Program-made: the position numbers and the translations under genes
The notes under the pieces: generated by a model
Seen by the model: only the letters and a program-made list of their open reading frames with translations
Database searches by the model: none
What the model was told of the DNA's origin: nothing
Assembly: GCF_017354945.1 (NCBI RefSeq)
Contig: NZ_CP071503.1
Location: 2,790,001 to 2,854,000 of the forward strand
DNA length: 64,000 nucleotides
Reading direction: 5' to 3'
Source: Shewanella avicenniae
Lineage (GTDB): Bacteria; Pseudomonadota; Gammaproteobacteria; Enterobacterales; Shewanellaceae
Part shown: positions 1-9,606 of the stretch, in pieces
Position numbering within the stretch: position 1 is the stretch's first letter
Layout: every line of letters starts with the position of its first letter

Positions 1-1
1 A

Positions 2-334
2 GGTCACCGCGAAGGTGATAAGGCGTTAGTGCTGTTTGCAGAGATCGTACGACATGCCATACGTTCATCGGATCAGGCGTTTAGATTAGGCGGCGATGAG
101 TTTGTGATTATCGCTGAAGGTAAACTGGAATCAGCGCAATTGATTGCCGAACGGGTGTTGCAGCAAACCGCTGACAACCCATTTTTGCAGCAAAACCTGA
201 TATCCTGCAGCATCGGAATTAGTGTGTTTGACAAACGTTCAGCGCCATCCGCTGAGCAATTTTTTGAAGCCGCAGATCAAGCGCTTTATCGTGCCAAACA
301 TGATGGCCGCAACCGCTATTGCGTTGCCGCTTAG
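2..334 (+). CDS. GGDEF-domain protein, C-terminal part
   Basis: The frame is open from the first bases of the window, so the gene starts upstream. The visible 110 residues are the end of a diguanylate cyclase domain: a GHREGDKAL segment, then FRLGGDEFVII carrying an intact GGDEF signature, and the closing ALYRAKHDGRNR block typical of the family. With an intact GGDEF motif it probably makes cyclic-di-GMP from two GTP. The sensory part lies outside the window, so the signal and the cellular location cannot be given. A hairpin terminator follows 26 bases after the stop. Confidence 0.9.
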   Translation, partial: GHREGDKALVLFAEIVRHAIRSSDQAFRLGGDEFVIIAEGKLESAQLIAERVLQQTADNPFLQQNLISCSIGISVFDKRSAPSAEQFFEAADQALYRAKHDGRNRYCVAA

Positions 335-359
335 CGCATAGCGTTACAGCACAAACTAC

Positions 360-388
360 AAAGGCCAAAGCAATCGCATTGGCCTTTT
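360..388 (+). terminator. Rho-independent terminator after the GGDEF gene
   Basis: Perfect 9-bp stem AAAGGCCAA / TTGGCCTTT with a 10-base loop, ending in four T. It separates the GGDEF gene from the convergent sstT gene and, with A bases on its left arm, could act in both directions. Confidence 0.7.
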
Positions 389-420
389 CACTATCTCAGT
401 GACTCGATTCAGACAGGGAG

Positions 421-1644
421 TTACTGCGCTTGTTTGTTTTCTTCTGCAATACAGGCCGCCGCAGTAAACACTACGTCAGTAGATGAATTCAACGCAGTTT
501 CGGTTGAATCTTGCAACACGCCAATAATCATGCCCACGGCCACAACTTGCATTGCCACGTCATTACTGATCCCAAATAAGCTACACGCCAGCGGAATCAG
601 CAATAACGAGCCACCAGCAACCCCAGATGCACCGCACGCGGAAATGGCCGCCACAATGCTGAGTAACAACGCCGTTGGCATATCAACGCTATACCCTAAG
701 GTGTTGACCGCGGCGAGCGTTAATACCGTGATGGTAATTGCCGCCCCGCCCATATTGATGGTCGCGCCCAGAGGAATAGAGACTGAATAAGTGTCTTCAT
801 GTAATTTCAAACGTTCACACAACGCCATGTTCACTGGGATGTTGGCCGCACTAGAGCGGGTGAAAAACGCGGTGACACCACTTTCACGCAAACATTTCAG
901 CACCAATGGATATGGGTTACGACGAATTTTGATAAACACGATAAGCGGGTTCACAATTAACGCCATAAACAACATAGTGCCGATCAGCACCAATAAAAGA
1001 TGCACATAACTTTGCATCACGGCGAACCCCGTTTCTGCAATAGATACTGCAACCAAACCAAAGACCCCAATCGGTGCGAGGTGGATGACGAAACGTACCA
1101 TCACAGCGACCCCATGACTGATGTCTGCAAATACGTTTTTGGTCGCATCGCTGGCATGTTTCAGCGTCACTCCAAGCCCTACGGCCCACACCAAAATGCC
1201 AATGTAATTACCTGTGGTTAACGCATTAACGGGATTATCCACCATCTTGAACAGCAAAGTATGCAGCACCTCGCCTATCCCTTGAGGTGGAGACATCGAT
1301 TGTTCGCCCGTTTGCAATAACAGCGTTGAAGGAAACAGAAAACTCGCCGATACCGCAGCAATCGCCGCGCAGAAAGTACCAATCAAGTACAAAACCACGA
1401 TTGGGCGTAAATTGGTTTGGGTATTTTTCTTTTGATTTGCAATAGAAGCCGCGACCAGCAGAAACACTAATATTGGTGCGATGGCTTTTAATGCGCCAAC
1501 AAACAGGGATCCTAGAAACGCGATATTCATCGCCCAATCAGGAGCAACGAGGGCAAGGATAACCCCCGCAACAATCCCGATAAAAATCTGCAGTACTAGA
1601 CTCGTGTTGGCAATCCGAGCCAACAAGGTTGAGAATAAGTTCAT
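421..1644 (-). CDS. sstT: Serine/threonine:Na+ symporter SstT
   Basis: The 407-residue protein matches SstT of the dicarboxylate/amino acid:cation symporter family in length and in sequence: an N-terminal [20 protein letters not shown] segment, many hydrophobic helices, a serine-rich re-entrant stretch ([14 protein letters not shown], about residues 260-273) and the NMGGAAITI substrate/Na+ binding motif near residue 297. It imports L-serine and L-threonine with sodium through the inner membrane. It stands alone, convergent with the GGDEF gene and separated from cheV by about 120 bases. No regulatory site is apparent. Confidence 0.93.
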   Translation of the reverse strand: MNLFSTLLARIANTSLVLQIFIGIVAGVILALVAPDWAMNIAFLGSLFVGALKAIAPILVFLLVAASIANQKKNTQTNLRPIVVLYLIGTFCAAIAAVSASFLFPSTLLLQTGEQSMSPPQGIGEVLHTLLFKMVDNPVNALTTGNYIGILVWAVGLGVTLKHASDATKNVFADISHGVAVMVRFVIHLAPIGVFGLVAVSIAETGFAVMQSYVHLLLVLIGTMLFMALIVNPLIVFIKIRRNPYPLVLKCLRESGVTAFFTRSSAANIPVNMALCERLKLHEDTYSVSIPLGATINMGGAAITITVLTLAAVNTLGYSVDMPTALLLSIVAAISACGASGVAGGSLLLIPLACSLFGISNDVAMQVVAVGMIIGVLQDSTETALNSSTDVVFTAAACIAEENKQAQ

Positions 1645-1764
1645 GAAGTTGCCTAATGTTATTATCTTAATGGCGGGCGCCAGAGAATAACGTTTTTATC
1701 GAAGATAGACGCTGTTGTCCAGCGTCATCAAAGAGGAAATGAGATCACAGCAAGATAACTGTTT

Positions 1765-2652
1765 TTAACCGTTGACCTGATTCGCTCCACGCAGCATCGC
1801 TTGGACTAACTCATGGGCATCAAATTTTGTAAGTGCTTCATTGGCGCCAACTTGGTGAGCCTGACTTACGCTGATTTCACTTGAAAGCGATGTGTGCAAA
1901 ATAATGTAGGCTTTGGCTAACGCTGGATTATCTCGTACTTCAAATGCCAGTTCGTAGCCATCAAGCCCAGGCATCTCAATGTCACTCACTAACAGCGTAA
2001 CCGGACGGCCATCGAGAGCACCCTGCTCCATAATATCCAATGCCTTTTTACCGTTGGATGTTACATCGTACGGCACATTGAGCGAGTCTAACGCATCACT
2101 CAGTTGCTTACGCGCGACACTCGAGTCATCCACTAGAAGAATCCGCATCGTCTTGAGTTGTTCACGCTGCACGTCGGTCACCGTCGCGGCTTTCGTGCTG
2201 GTTTGCGGGAATATTTTCGCCAGAAGCAATTCGATATCAAGCAACTGGATCAATTGATTGTCATAACGCGTAACGCCAGTCAATAACGCACTATGGCCCA
2301 AATTATTCGGTGGAGACTCAATGTCTCGCCAATTGCACTCAATAATCTTATCAATACCGCGTACCAAAAAACCGATCATCATACGTTGGCAGTCGGTCAC
2401 TATGATATAGGTTTGACGCAACTCTTCTTCCGCTAATGGTCGATAACCAACCGCTGCGGCCATATCAATTACAGGAATGGTGTGGCCACGGAATGATGCA
2501 GTGCCTTTTATCGCAGGATGAGAGTTAGGCAAATGATTAAGCGGCTTGTATGGAATGAGCTCACGGATCTTTAATGTGCCCATGGCAAACATCTGCCGTG
2601 CAGACAGATGAAACAGGAGTAACCCTTGTGATTGATTCGCCTTATTTTTCAT
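1765..2652 (-). CDS. cheV: Chemotaxis coupling protein CheV (CheW-receiver)
   Basis: The 295-residue protein has an N-terminal CheW-like domain (about 10-155; RGHTIPVIDMAAAVGY is the typical core) and a C-terminal response-regulator receiver (about 168-290) with the acidic pair in LLVDDSS, phosphoacceptor Asp in LLVSDIEMPG, a Thr in HTSLS and Lys in LTKFD. CheV couples chemoreceptors to CheA and its phosphorylation aids adaptation. It is a monocistronic chemotaxis gene here; a methyl-accepting protein is encoded about 5 kb away. The start has little competition because the CheW domain begins about 10 residues in. Confidence 0.93.
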   Translation of the reverse strand: MKNKANQSQGLLLFHLSARQMFAMGTLKIRELIPYKPLNHLPNSHPAIKGTASFRGHTIPVIDMAAAVGYRPLAEEELRQTYIIVTDCQRMMIGFLVRGIDKIIECNWRDIESPPNNLGHSALLTGVTRYDNQLIQLLDIELLLAKIFPQTSTKAATVTDVQREQLKTMRILLVDDSSVARKQLSDALDSLNVPYDVTSNGKKALDIMEQGALDGRPVTLLVSDIEMPGLDGYELAFEVRDNPALAKAYIILHTSLSSEISVSQAHQVGANEALTKFDAHELVQAMLRGANQVNG

Positions 2653-2749
2653 AAAGATCCAATGATTTCATCCCGAGAACAGCTTGGCTTTAGCATAGCA
2701 TAATAAGCTGAGAGTTCAGCCCAAAGTAGCATGATCTCATCCACAAGTT

Positions 2750-3187
2750 TTATGCTTGTAACCGATATAACACGTCAAACACAAATTGATCCCAGCCATC
2801 TTCAACAAAACACTGTTCAAACATGGCGCGAACACGTGCGACGGCATGAACAGGTGCCGCCCCGTTTTCCATCAAATAATAAGCAAACCAAACACCTAAC
2901 AAGTTGTATGAACAGGCAAACACCGCTGTTTGTTCAACTAAGGCTTCATCAATTTTTATCGATTGAATGGCTTCAACTACTGCAGCTAATACACTGTCGT
3001 CAGGAGAATCAATTTTAGGGAATACAACCACTTGAAGTTGTGAAGATAACTCTGACGTTAAACTCTCGACGTTATCCGTCAGCCAAATGCAGTGATGAAA
3101 TGTTTGTTGGGAGACTATTTCTGAAATATTACGCGACTGCGCGTTTGCTGAAAGGGCTAAGCCACTTTCCAACTTGATGAATTCCAT
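2750..3187 (-). CDS. Unknown 145-residue protein, possibly a degenerate dual-specificity-phosphatase fold
   Basis: I do not recognise a named family. The order of elements resembles a small dual-specificity phosphatase: a strand ending in VVVFPKIDSPDD (about 52-63), a helix, then VFACSYNLLGVWFAYYLM (about 88-105) where active phosphatases carry HCxxGxxRS, followed by a helix with AVARVRAMF. The Cys is present, but the catalytic Arg and the glycine-rich loop are missing, so catalysis is doubtful. No signal peptide or membrane helix is clear. It lies between cheV and ogt on the same strand, with gaps too large to prove an operon. Confidence 0.7.
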   Translation of the reverse strand: MEFIKLESGLALSANAQSRNISEIVSQQTFHHCIWLTDNVESLTSELSSQLQVVVFPKIDSPDDSVLAAVVEAIQSIKIDEALVEQTAVFACSYNLLGVWFAYYLMENGAAPVHAVARVRAMFEQCFVEDGWDQFVFDVLYRLQA

Positions 3188-3251
3188 CTTTTACGTCCGT
3201 TTACGGCTAAACGGTGGCGAAGATAACCTAATTCTTAATTATAAACATTGA

Positions 3252-3809
3252 TTATCTGCATAAATTTGACGCATAAATTCCTTCTAGCTGCAACAACTGC
3301 TGCTTCATAGCAATCCCCCAAGCATAGCCCGTTAAGCTTCCTTGCTTACCAATAACACGATGGCACGGAATAATAATGGCGATTTTATTGGCACCATTCG
3401 CAGCCCCCACCGCTCTTGCCGCACTCGGTTTGCCCATGTTCGCCGCAAGCTCACCATAAGTGCTTGTATGACCAAAAGGAACATTAAGCAGTTGCTGCCA
3501 AACCGCTTGTTGAAACGCTGTGCCCTGAGGCGCTAACGGCACAGTAAAGCGTTGGCAGTTGCCGCTAAAGTAGGCATCAACTTCTGCTGCGGCCATCTCC
3601 AACCATTGAGTCGCTAAAGAGACATTAGCATGAGTTTGAGTAAGCGATTCAGGGGCTAGAGGCCTGAGCGAACAAAGCCCTAACTCACTGGCTGTCATCC
3701 AGATTTCGCCCACTGGAGTTGGCATCGATAAACAGGCGATCGCCGCAGGGTTAGCACCAAGCTTTAACAAGGACTTGTTCACAGGATTAATCTCTCGATT
3801 GCGTAGCAT
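3252..3809 (-). CDS. ogt: Methylated-DNA--protein-cysteine methyltransferase
   Basis: The 185-residue protein transfers methyl groups from O6-methylguanine (and O4-methylthymine) to its own cysteine in a suicide reaction. The active-site motif IIIPCHRVIG lies near residues 147-156, preceded by YGELAANMGKPSAARAVGAA, the recognition helix with the Arg finger. The start chosen overlaps the end of the upstream Ada-AlkA gene by 23 bases; this suggests co-transcription and translational coupling. Together the pair covers damage reversal and base excision of alkylated DNA. Confidence 0.92.
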   Translation of the reverse strand: MLRNREINPVNKSLLKLGANPAAIACLSMPTPVGEIWMTASELGLCSLRPLAPESLTQTHANVSLATQWLEMAAAEVDAYFSGNCQRFTVPLAPQGTAFQQAVWQQLLNVPFGHTSTYGELAANMGKPSAARAVGAANGANKIAIIIPCHRVIGKQGSLTGYAWGIAMKQQLLQLEGIYASNLCR

Positions 3810-5268
3810 TACGCCACAACATAAAAGTTAAGTAGCTTCCCCACGGGGAGGCTTGTTCAACTAACCAATGTTCAAATTCACGATCTGCTAAAGCAGATGA
3901 ATCACGTAACAATTGGAGCTGCTTTTTTATCACCAAATCAGACGTTAGCAACACATCGGGCCAACTTTGGCCACGCATTTTTGCATAGGCGACCGTCCAT
4001 GGGCCAATGCCTTTGATCGCAAGCCATTGCTCTGGGCTTTGATGATCATCGTGCTCATGACACCACTGACACAAAGCGTGAAGGGTATTTCGCCGTGATT
4101 GCGGCATTGGCAACGCAATATCGGCCGCATATGCCATTGCCGGTTCAGGGAAAAATAACCGCTGCTGCGCGCCAATCTGATATTTTTCACCTGTGCTGAT
4201 GACCCATTGATTCAACAAACGAATGGCCTGTGTCACACTGACTTGCTGCCCGAGAATGGCACGAACCCCCGCTTCAAACATTGAAGCCACCCCGGCGATA
4301 CGCGTTCCCTCAGTTAAACTCAACGAAGGTGTTAAATGAACTAGCGGCAACAAACGTTGCATGATCGCCTGCGGTTCAGCATCGACGTCTAAAATTCTGC
4401 GGATCGTTTGGACTAGCTGGGGTAACAAACGCAAATTGGCGTCGTTTTCTAGGCTAATCTTGACGTGCAAGCAATGCCGCTCTGGCTGTTGATACGCAAA
4501 AAATGCACCACGCAAACGGGTTTCAGCCCTACCTATCTGTAGTGTGCGACCATACCCCATCTGGCCATCCTCGCTAAACCATTCCATCCCTTCAACTGCT
4601 CGCAATTGAAAGAAAGCCACTAACGCATGCCAGTCATAAGGCGGACGATAGCTCATGGTGAGTGTGAGAGCATGAACATCGCGATTAGCATCCGAATCAG
4701 CATTACGGCGTAATGCTGACGGCGTCAAACATAACTGCTGCATAAACACTTCATTAAAGCGCCTGAGACTTCTAAAACCTGATGCAAAGGCAACATCGGT
4801 AATCGACAAATTTGTCTGGTGCAACAATTGCTTAGCAAATAATAAGCGGCAATAGTTGGCATATTTAGTGGGTGACACACCGAGTTTTTCAGCAAATAGA
4901 TGGCGCAGATAACGTGAAGAGATGCCTAGCCGTTCGCATAATGGCTCAAGTAACAGTGCATGGTCACTATCCAACGCAGCTTGTTCAATCAGCGTTACCG
5001 CCCGTTTTAAGGTTGTGTCATTTCCCACCCACGCATGAGAACCGGGCGCACTCTCCGGGCGACAGCGTAAACAAGGCCGTAATCCTACGAAGGCAGCTGC
5101 GGCAGCACTGGCAAAATATTCTACATTTTGCTCTTTCGGCAACACCGCTGGACAAATGGGCCGGCAATAAATGCCGGTCGTTTTCACCCCGACAAAAAAC
5201 ACACCATCAAAACGCGGATCGCGGCTTAACCTAGCCTGCTGATACATTGGGTGAGTTGCCTTATTCAT
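3787..5268 (-). CDS. Ada-type regulator fused to AlkA 3-methyladenine DNA glycosylase
   Basis: The 493 residues hold three modules. Residues 1-75 form an Ada metal-binding domain (CRPICP, then CLRCRPE) whose first Cys can take methyl from DNA phosphotriesters. An AraC-type helix-turn-helix follows at about 85-185 (ISSRYLRHLF, ITDVAFASGF). About 195-490 is an AlkA N-domain plus an HhH-GPD glycosylase with IKGIGPWTVAYAKMRG and an Asp in LLTSDL at the catalytic position. It should sense methylation damage, activate transcription and remove alkylated bases. The Ada methyltransferase domain is absent and is supplied by the overlapping ogt gene. Confidence 0.92.
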   Translation of the reverse strand: MNKATHPMYQQARLSRDPRFDGVFFVGVKTTGIYCRPICPAVLPKEQNVEYFASAAAAAFVGLRPCLRCRPESAPGSHAWVGNDTTLKRAVTLIEQAALDSDHALLLEPLCERLGISSRYLRHLFAEKLGVSPTKYANYCRLLFAKQLLHQTNLSITDVAFASGFRSLRRFNEVFMQQLCLTPSALRRNADSDANRDVHALTLTMSYRPPYDWHALVAFFQLRAVEGMEWFSEDGQMGYGRTLQIGRAETRLRGAFFAYQQPERHCLHVKISLENDANLRLLPQLVQTIRRILDVDAEPQAIMQRLLPLVHLTPSLSLTEGTRIAGVASMFEAGVRAILGQQVSVTQAIRLLNQWVISTGEKYQIGAQQRLFFPEPAMAYAADIALPMPQSRRNTLHALCQWCHEHDDHQSPEQWLAIKGIGPWTVAYAKMRGQSWPDVLLTSDLVIKKQLQLLRDSSALADREFEHWLVEQASPWGSYLTFMLWRNATQSRD

Positions 5269-5440
5269 AAGCAGAATTCATTAACGATATGAATAGCATC
5301 AGGTTAGCCAACATCTTATTCTTAAACCAGCGGATTTCGGCAATGAACTTGCTCACGGTAAACTCTGCTGACAATTTGACCTGCCATGCATTCAACATAT
5401 CCGTTATCCTAGGTTGTCTCATTGAATAACTAAATTTGTC

Positions 5441-7282
5441 ATGATAAATCGCTTACTCGGTCTATTTGAATCTTGGACCAAACCACTACCTAATATTGAG
5501 CCCAGCCAACCTCCTCGCGGGCTGTGGGCATTTTGCCGCCATTACACTCAAGGATTTGAGCGGCCATTACTGCTGATGTCACTGCTCACCGCTACGATCG
5601 CGGTGCTCGAAGTCTCGCTGTTTGGTTTTATGGGGCAGTTAGTGGACTGGCTAGTAACCAAAAACCCTGAGACTTTGTTGGCGGAAGAAGGAACAACATT
5701 GATCGGCATGGGGCTGCTGGTGTTAGTTTTTATTCCGCTATTAACCCTACTCCATGCGCTGATTGTTTACCAAAGCTTGTTAGGCAACTACCCCATGGCG
5801 ATTCGCTGGCTGGCGCACAAATACCTGCTCAGACAAAGCATTTCCTTTTATCAGAACGAGTTTGCTGGGCGAGTGGCGACAAAAGTCATGCAGACATCGT
5901 TAGCCGTACGCGAAACCGTGATGAAGCTGTTAGATGTGCTGATGTACATCTTGGTGTATTTCACCTCGATGGTGGTGATGATGGCTAAAGCCGATTGGCG
6001 GATGGTGATCCCTATGGCGTTGTGGCTCACTTGTTACATCTTGCTGCAATGGTTTTTCATTCCGCGCTTAAAAGCTGTGGCCAGCGAACAAGCCGATGCA
6101 CGTTCAACCATGACGGGTCGTATCGTTGATAGTTATTCCAATATTTCTACCGTTAAACTGTTCGCCCACACACAGCAAGAAGCCAATTATGCGCGCAGCA
6201 GCATGCGTGAGTTTTTGGCAACCGTATACCGCCAAATGCGCTTGGTCACCGGCATTAACGTTAGCGTACAGGTATTAAACTATCTTCTGGCGTTCTCCGT
6301 GGCGGCGCTGTCAATTTGGTTGTGGATGGACAGCGCGATTACCGTGGGGGCGATTGCCATCGCCGTTAGCCTCGCATTGCGCCTAAATGGCATGTCGCAA
6401 TGGATCATGTGGGAAGTCAGCGCCTTATTTGAAAACTTAGGCACGGTCTCCGATGGCATGAATACCTTATCGCAAACAGCCAATGTCACCGACGATCCCA
6501 ATGCGGTGCCACTGAACATCAGCGCAGGAGCCATTCTATTCAATGATGTGTGCTTTGATTACGGTGAAAAAAACGGTGTGCTGAAGCACTTAAACCTAGC
6601 GATAAGGCCAGGTGAAAAAATTGGCCTGGTCGGTCGCTCTGGCGCGGGCAAATCAACCTTGGTGAATCTGTTGCTGCGTTTTTATGATATCGAATCAGGC
6701 GCCATCTTAATTGATGGCCAAAATATCAAAGATGTCAGCCAAGATTCACTGCGCTCAAATATCGGCATGGTGACCCAAGATACATCACTGCTGCACCGCT
6801 CCATTCGTGAAAATATTCTTTACGGCCGCCCGGATGCCTCTGACGCGGAGATGCTGAGTGCGATAGAAAAGGCGCAAGCAAATGAATTCATTGAACAACT
6901 GACCGACCCGCATGGAAATCGCGGTCTTGATGCACAAGTTGGTGAGCGCGGCGTAAAACTCTCAGGTGGCCAACGTCAACGGATCGCGATTGCGCGAGTA
7001 TTACTCAAAGACGCACCGATTCTGGTACTTGATGAAGCGACCTCTGCACTCGACTCTGAAGTTGAAGCCGCTATCCAACAAAGCCTATACCAGTTAATGG
7101 AAGGCAAAACAGTTATCGCGATTGCCCACCGATTATCTACGATTGCAGCGATGGATAGATTGATCGTGCTAGATCAAGGTCAAATTGTTGAGCAAGGCTC
7201 ACATAAAGAGTTGATAGCGCAACAAGGTATCTATGCTCAGCTTTGGCAGCGACAAACTGGGGGATTCTTGGGCGTTGACTAA
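5441..7282 (+). CDS. ABC transporter, fused permease and ATPase
   Basis: This 613-residue half-transporter has a six-helix type-I exporter membrane domain (about 40-335) and a nucleotide-binding domain with Walker A GRSGAGKST (near 396), signature LSGGQRQR (near 507), Walker B ILVLDEATSALDS (near 526) and a switch His in AIAHRLST. It is expected to work as a homodimer exporting an unknown substrate across the inner membrane. It stands alone, divergent from the DNA-repair pair with about 170 bases between them, so context does not identify the substrate. Confidence 0.92.
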   Translation: MINRLLGLFESWTKPLPNIEPSQPPRGLWAFCRHYTQGFERPLLLMSLLTATIAVLEVSLFGFMGQLVDWLVTKNPETLLAEEGTTLIGMGLLVLVFIPLLTLLHALIVYQSLLGNYPMAIRWLAHKYLLRQSISFYQNEFAGRVATKVMQTSLAVRETVMKLLDVLMYILVYFTSMVVMMAKADWRMVIPMALWLTCYILLQWFFIPRLKAVASEQADARSTMTGRIVDSYSNISTVKLFAHTQQEANYARSSMREFLATVYRQMRLVTGINVSVQVLNYLLAFSVAALSIWLWMDSAITVGAIAIAVSLALRLNGMSQWIMWEVSALFENLGTVSDGMNTLSQTANVTDDPNAVPLNISAGAILFNDVCFDYGEKNGVLKHLNLAIRPGEKIGLVGRSGAGKSTLVNLLLRFYDIESGAILIDGQNIKDVSQDSLRSNIGMVTQDTSLLHRSIRENILYGRPDASDAEMLSAIEKAQANEFIEQLTDPHGNRGLDAQVGERGVKLSGGQRQRIAIARVLLKDAPILVLDEATSALDSEVEAAIQQSLYQLMEGKTVIAIAHRLSTIAAMDRLIVLDQGQIVEQGSHKELIAQQGIYAQLWQRQTGGFLGVD

Positions 7283-7440
7283 GTGATGTAAGCATTGGCA
7301 ACGTAGTACGTCGTTATCTGGCTCCATAGTGTAGTTAGCTGTTTAGGCTCTGTATGATTTGGCTTGCCACCTAATAACATATGTATTACATTTGCAACAT
7401 TAAGACGCTCTATTCTTAAAGTCTGCGATGGAATGATGTT

Positions 7441-7644
7441 ATGAAAACGATAACGCTAAACTATCCGCAGGAAGCGCCAATTTGTATGGAAACACTTTTA
7501 GATTACATCAGCACTTGGCATTTTGGCCGAAGTGTTAAGCAAGATGGCCAGCTAAAAATCACGCTAGATGATGAGATCGTGCAAAGCGAACTGATGATTT
7601 TACGCGAACATTTCCCATGGCTTAGCGTACTCGTGGTGAATTGA
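7441..7644 (+). CDS. Small unknown protein, 67 residues
   Basis: A short, soluble-looking protein with no signal peptide, Cys motif or recognisable family. It has ordinary composition for this genome (acidic and hydrophobic residues alternate, ending HFPWLSVLVVN) and is followed 9 bases later by a good terminator, which supports a real gene. The ribosome binding site upstream of the ATG is weak. Its function is unknown; it sits between an ABC exporter and a convergent chemoreceptor. Confidence 0.6.
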   Translation: MKTITLNYPQEAPICMETLLDYISTWHFGRSVKQDGQLKITLDDEIVQSELMILREHFPWLSVLVVN

Positions 7645-7652
7645 TAAAAAAG

Positions 7653-7681
7653 CGGACCACACTATTGGGTCCGGTCTTATT
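7653..7681. terminator. Terminator between two convergent genes
   Basis: Stem CGGACC / GGTCCG with a 9-base loop. The left flank is A-rich (ATAAAAAAG) and the right flank is GTCTTATT, so it may serve both the small plus-strand gene and the minus-strand chemoreceptor. Confidence 0.6.
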
Positions 7682-7703
7682 ACCGACAACATAGAATAGC
7701 TTA

Positions 7704-9329
7704 TTAGAGTTCAAATTTCGCCAAATTATCTTGTAACCCATGCGCTAACTTACTGATTTCAGCACAGGCAATCGCGGTTTGCGAGCTACCTTCTGCCATT
7801 TCATGAGATGCGCTATTGATTTGTACCACGCTTCTATTCAAGTCTTCTGATACCGCATTCTGTTCGCTACACGCTGTAGCAATTTGGGTACTCATATTGG
7901 CGATTTCCAACACCGCATGTTCGATATCCCCTATTTGCGTTTCTGTATTCTGTGCTTGCTTCACACACTCAGAGATACCTTCACGACAGAGTTCAGTTGA
8001 ATTTCCCATCAGTTTGGATTTTTGTTGTAGCTGCCCCACAATTTCAACAATCTGTTTGGTTGAATCCTGAGTACGTTGGGCTAAGTTTCTAACCTCATCA
8101 GCCACTACCGCAAAGCCTCGCCCCTGTTCACCAGCGCGAGCCGCTTCAATGGCCGCATTCAATGCCAATAAGTTTGTTTGCTCTGCAATTCCACCAATCA
8201 CTTCAACCACAACGTTAATATCGTTTGAGCTTGCTTCTAACTCTCCGGCTATGTGGCCAGTTTCGTTGATGGTTTTAGACACCGTAGCGATAACGCTCAT
8301 CATTTGCTGGAGTTGACGACTACCTTGCTGAGCTCTACTCGCTGAGCTATTGGCCGCAGCGGCCGCCTGCTCAGTGTTTTGCGCGACTTCAGCAACCGCG
8401 GCCTGCATCTGTGTCATCGCCGATGCTACGGAGCTCAATTCCATTTGCTGACTCTGCATGCCTGACGCAGTTTGAGAAGAAATTGCACTTACCTCTTCAA
8501 CCGCCGATGTCAGTTGAATCGTGGCGTCATTAACTTCCGTCACCAATTCATTAAGATTTTTTTGCATTTTTGCTATTTGGCGCAACAGGTTACCCAACTC
8601 ATCTTGGCCAAGATCTCGCTCATCTAATCGAGTGTTCAGCTTGCCACTAGCGATTGCGGATGCAAACGCTAATGCTCGCTGAACCGGTTGGCGAATAGAG
8701 CGAATAAGGCCTAACGAGGCAAGGACAATCACGGCAATCACGATAATGCCACCAATAGCAGAGACTAAGGTCGTTGTTTTCAACCCCTCCGCCACCGATG
8801 TTTCAATCTCGTGTATGGCGTCCATATTGACTTTGATGGCGTCGTTTAAAGTGCTCATTGCCGCAGTATATTGTCCAAAGCTATTCAGTACCGCATCGTT
8901 GGCAGGCTGTAGCTGCCCACTCAGCATAAATTGATTGTATTTGGCGGTCGCTTCACGGTAGCTATGCCAATTCTGCTTGAATTTATCTAAAGCTTGAATC
9001 TCTGCCGCAGTGAGAGGATACGACTCATATTCAGTTATTTTCGTCGTTACTAAGGCTCTTTTTTTATCTAAATCATCCAGCCAACTACCCAACTGGGGAT
9101 TTTCAGCGTTAGGAATTAACGAGAACTCATCTTTACGAATATCAGTTAACACCACTTGAATCGATTTGAGCGTACTGATTGAAGGCAAACTTTTGCTGCT
9201 AATTGTGTCAACATCAGCCTTCAGATTGGAAAGGCTAACACCCATCACAATACTGATGATAAGAAAAATGAAAAACACCAGAGCAAAACTGCCCCATATC
9301 TTTTTCCCAACACTTAGATTGTTAAACAT
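7704..9329 (-). CDS. Methyl-accepting chemotaxis protein
   Basis: The 541-residue receptor has an N-terminal membrane helix (about 10-32), a periplasmic four-helix-bundle sensor (about 35-188), a second membrane helix (about 190-212), a HAMP linker (about 213-265) and a long cytoplasmic coiled-coil signalling domain. The hairpin tip around residue 385 reads [20 protein letters not shown], the CheA/CheW binding region. It has no C-terminal CheR-binding pentapeptide. It should report a periplasmic ligand to the flagellar chemotaxis system. The ligand cannot be read from sequence. Confidence 0.93.
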   Translation of the reverse strand: MFNNLSVGKKIWGSFALVFFIFLIISIVMGVSLSNLKADVDTISSKSLPSISTLKSIQVVLTDIRKDEFSLIPNAENPQLGSWLDDLDKKRALVTTKITEYESYPLTAAEIQALDKFKQNWHSYREATAKYNQFMLSGQLQPANDAVLNSFGQYTAAMSTLNDAIKVNMDAIHEIETSVAEGLKTTTLVSAIGGIIVIAVIVLASLGLIRSIRQPVQRALAFASAIASGKLNTRLDERDLGQDELGNLLRQIAKMQKNLNELVTEVNDATIQLTSAVEEVSAISSQTASGMQSQQMELSSVASAMTQMQAAVAEVAQNTEQAAAAANSSASRAQQGSRQLQQMMSVIATVSKTINETGHIAGELEASSNDINVVVEVIGGIAEQTNLLALNAAIEAARAGEQGRGFAVVADEVRNLAQRTQDSTKQIVEIVGQLQQKSKLMGNSTELCREGISECVKQAQNTETQIGDIEHAVLEIANMSTQIATACSEQNAVSEDLNRSVVQINSASHEMAEGSSQTAIACAEISKLAHGLQDNLAKFEL

Positions 9330-9606
9330 TTGAGGTTCACCTATTCGCTGGTCTTTTTCTAATGATAGTAGGGTTTTATCAGCGTGTTGCAGGAAATTTA
9401 TATCGAGAACCGACGTTAATTGTCGCCGAAGGCGAACCGCTGAAAGTTAATACAGGGATAACGTCACTCCTTTTCTATTTTAATTGCAATTCGCAATCGA
9501 AAAAGCGAATTAAAACTCACTATCTTATTGCTATCATTAAATTTATTTCACTTCTGGATGGCTAAACTATTATTAATAGTATCGTGGCCAGCTTTCAGGT
9601 TTAAAC

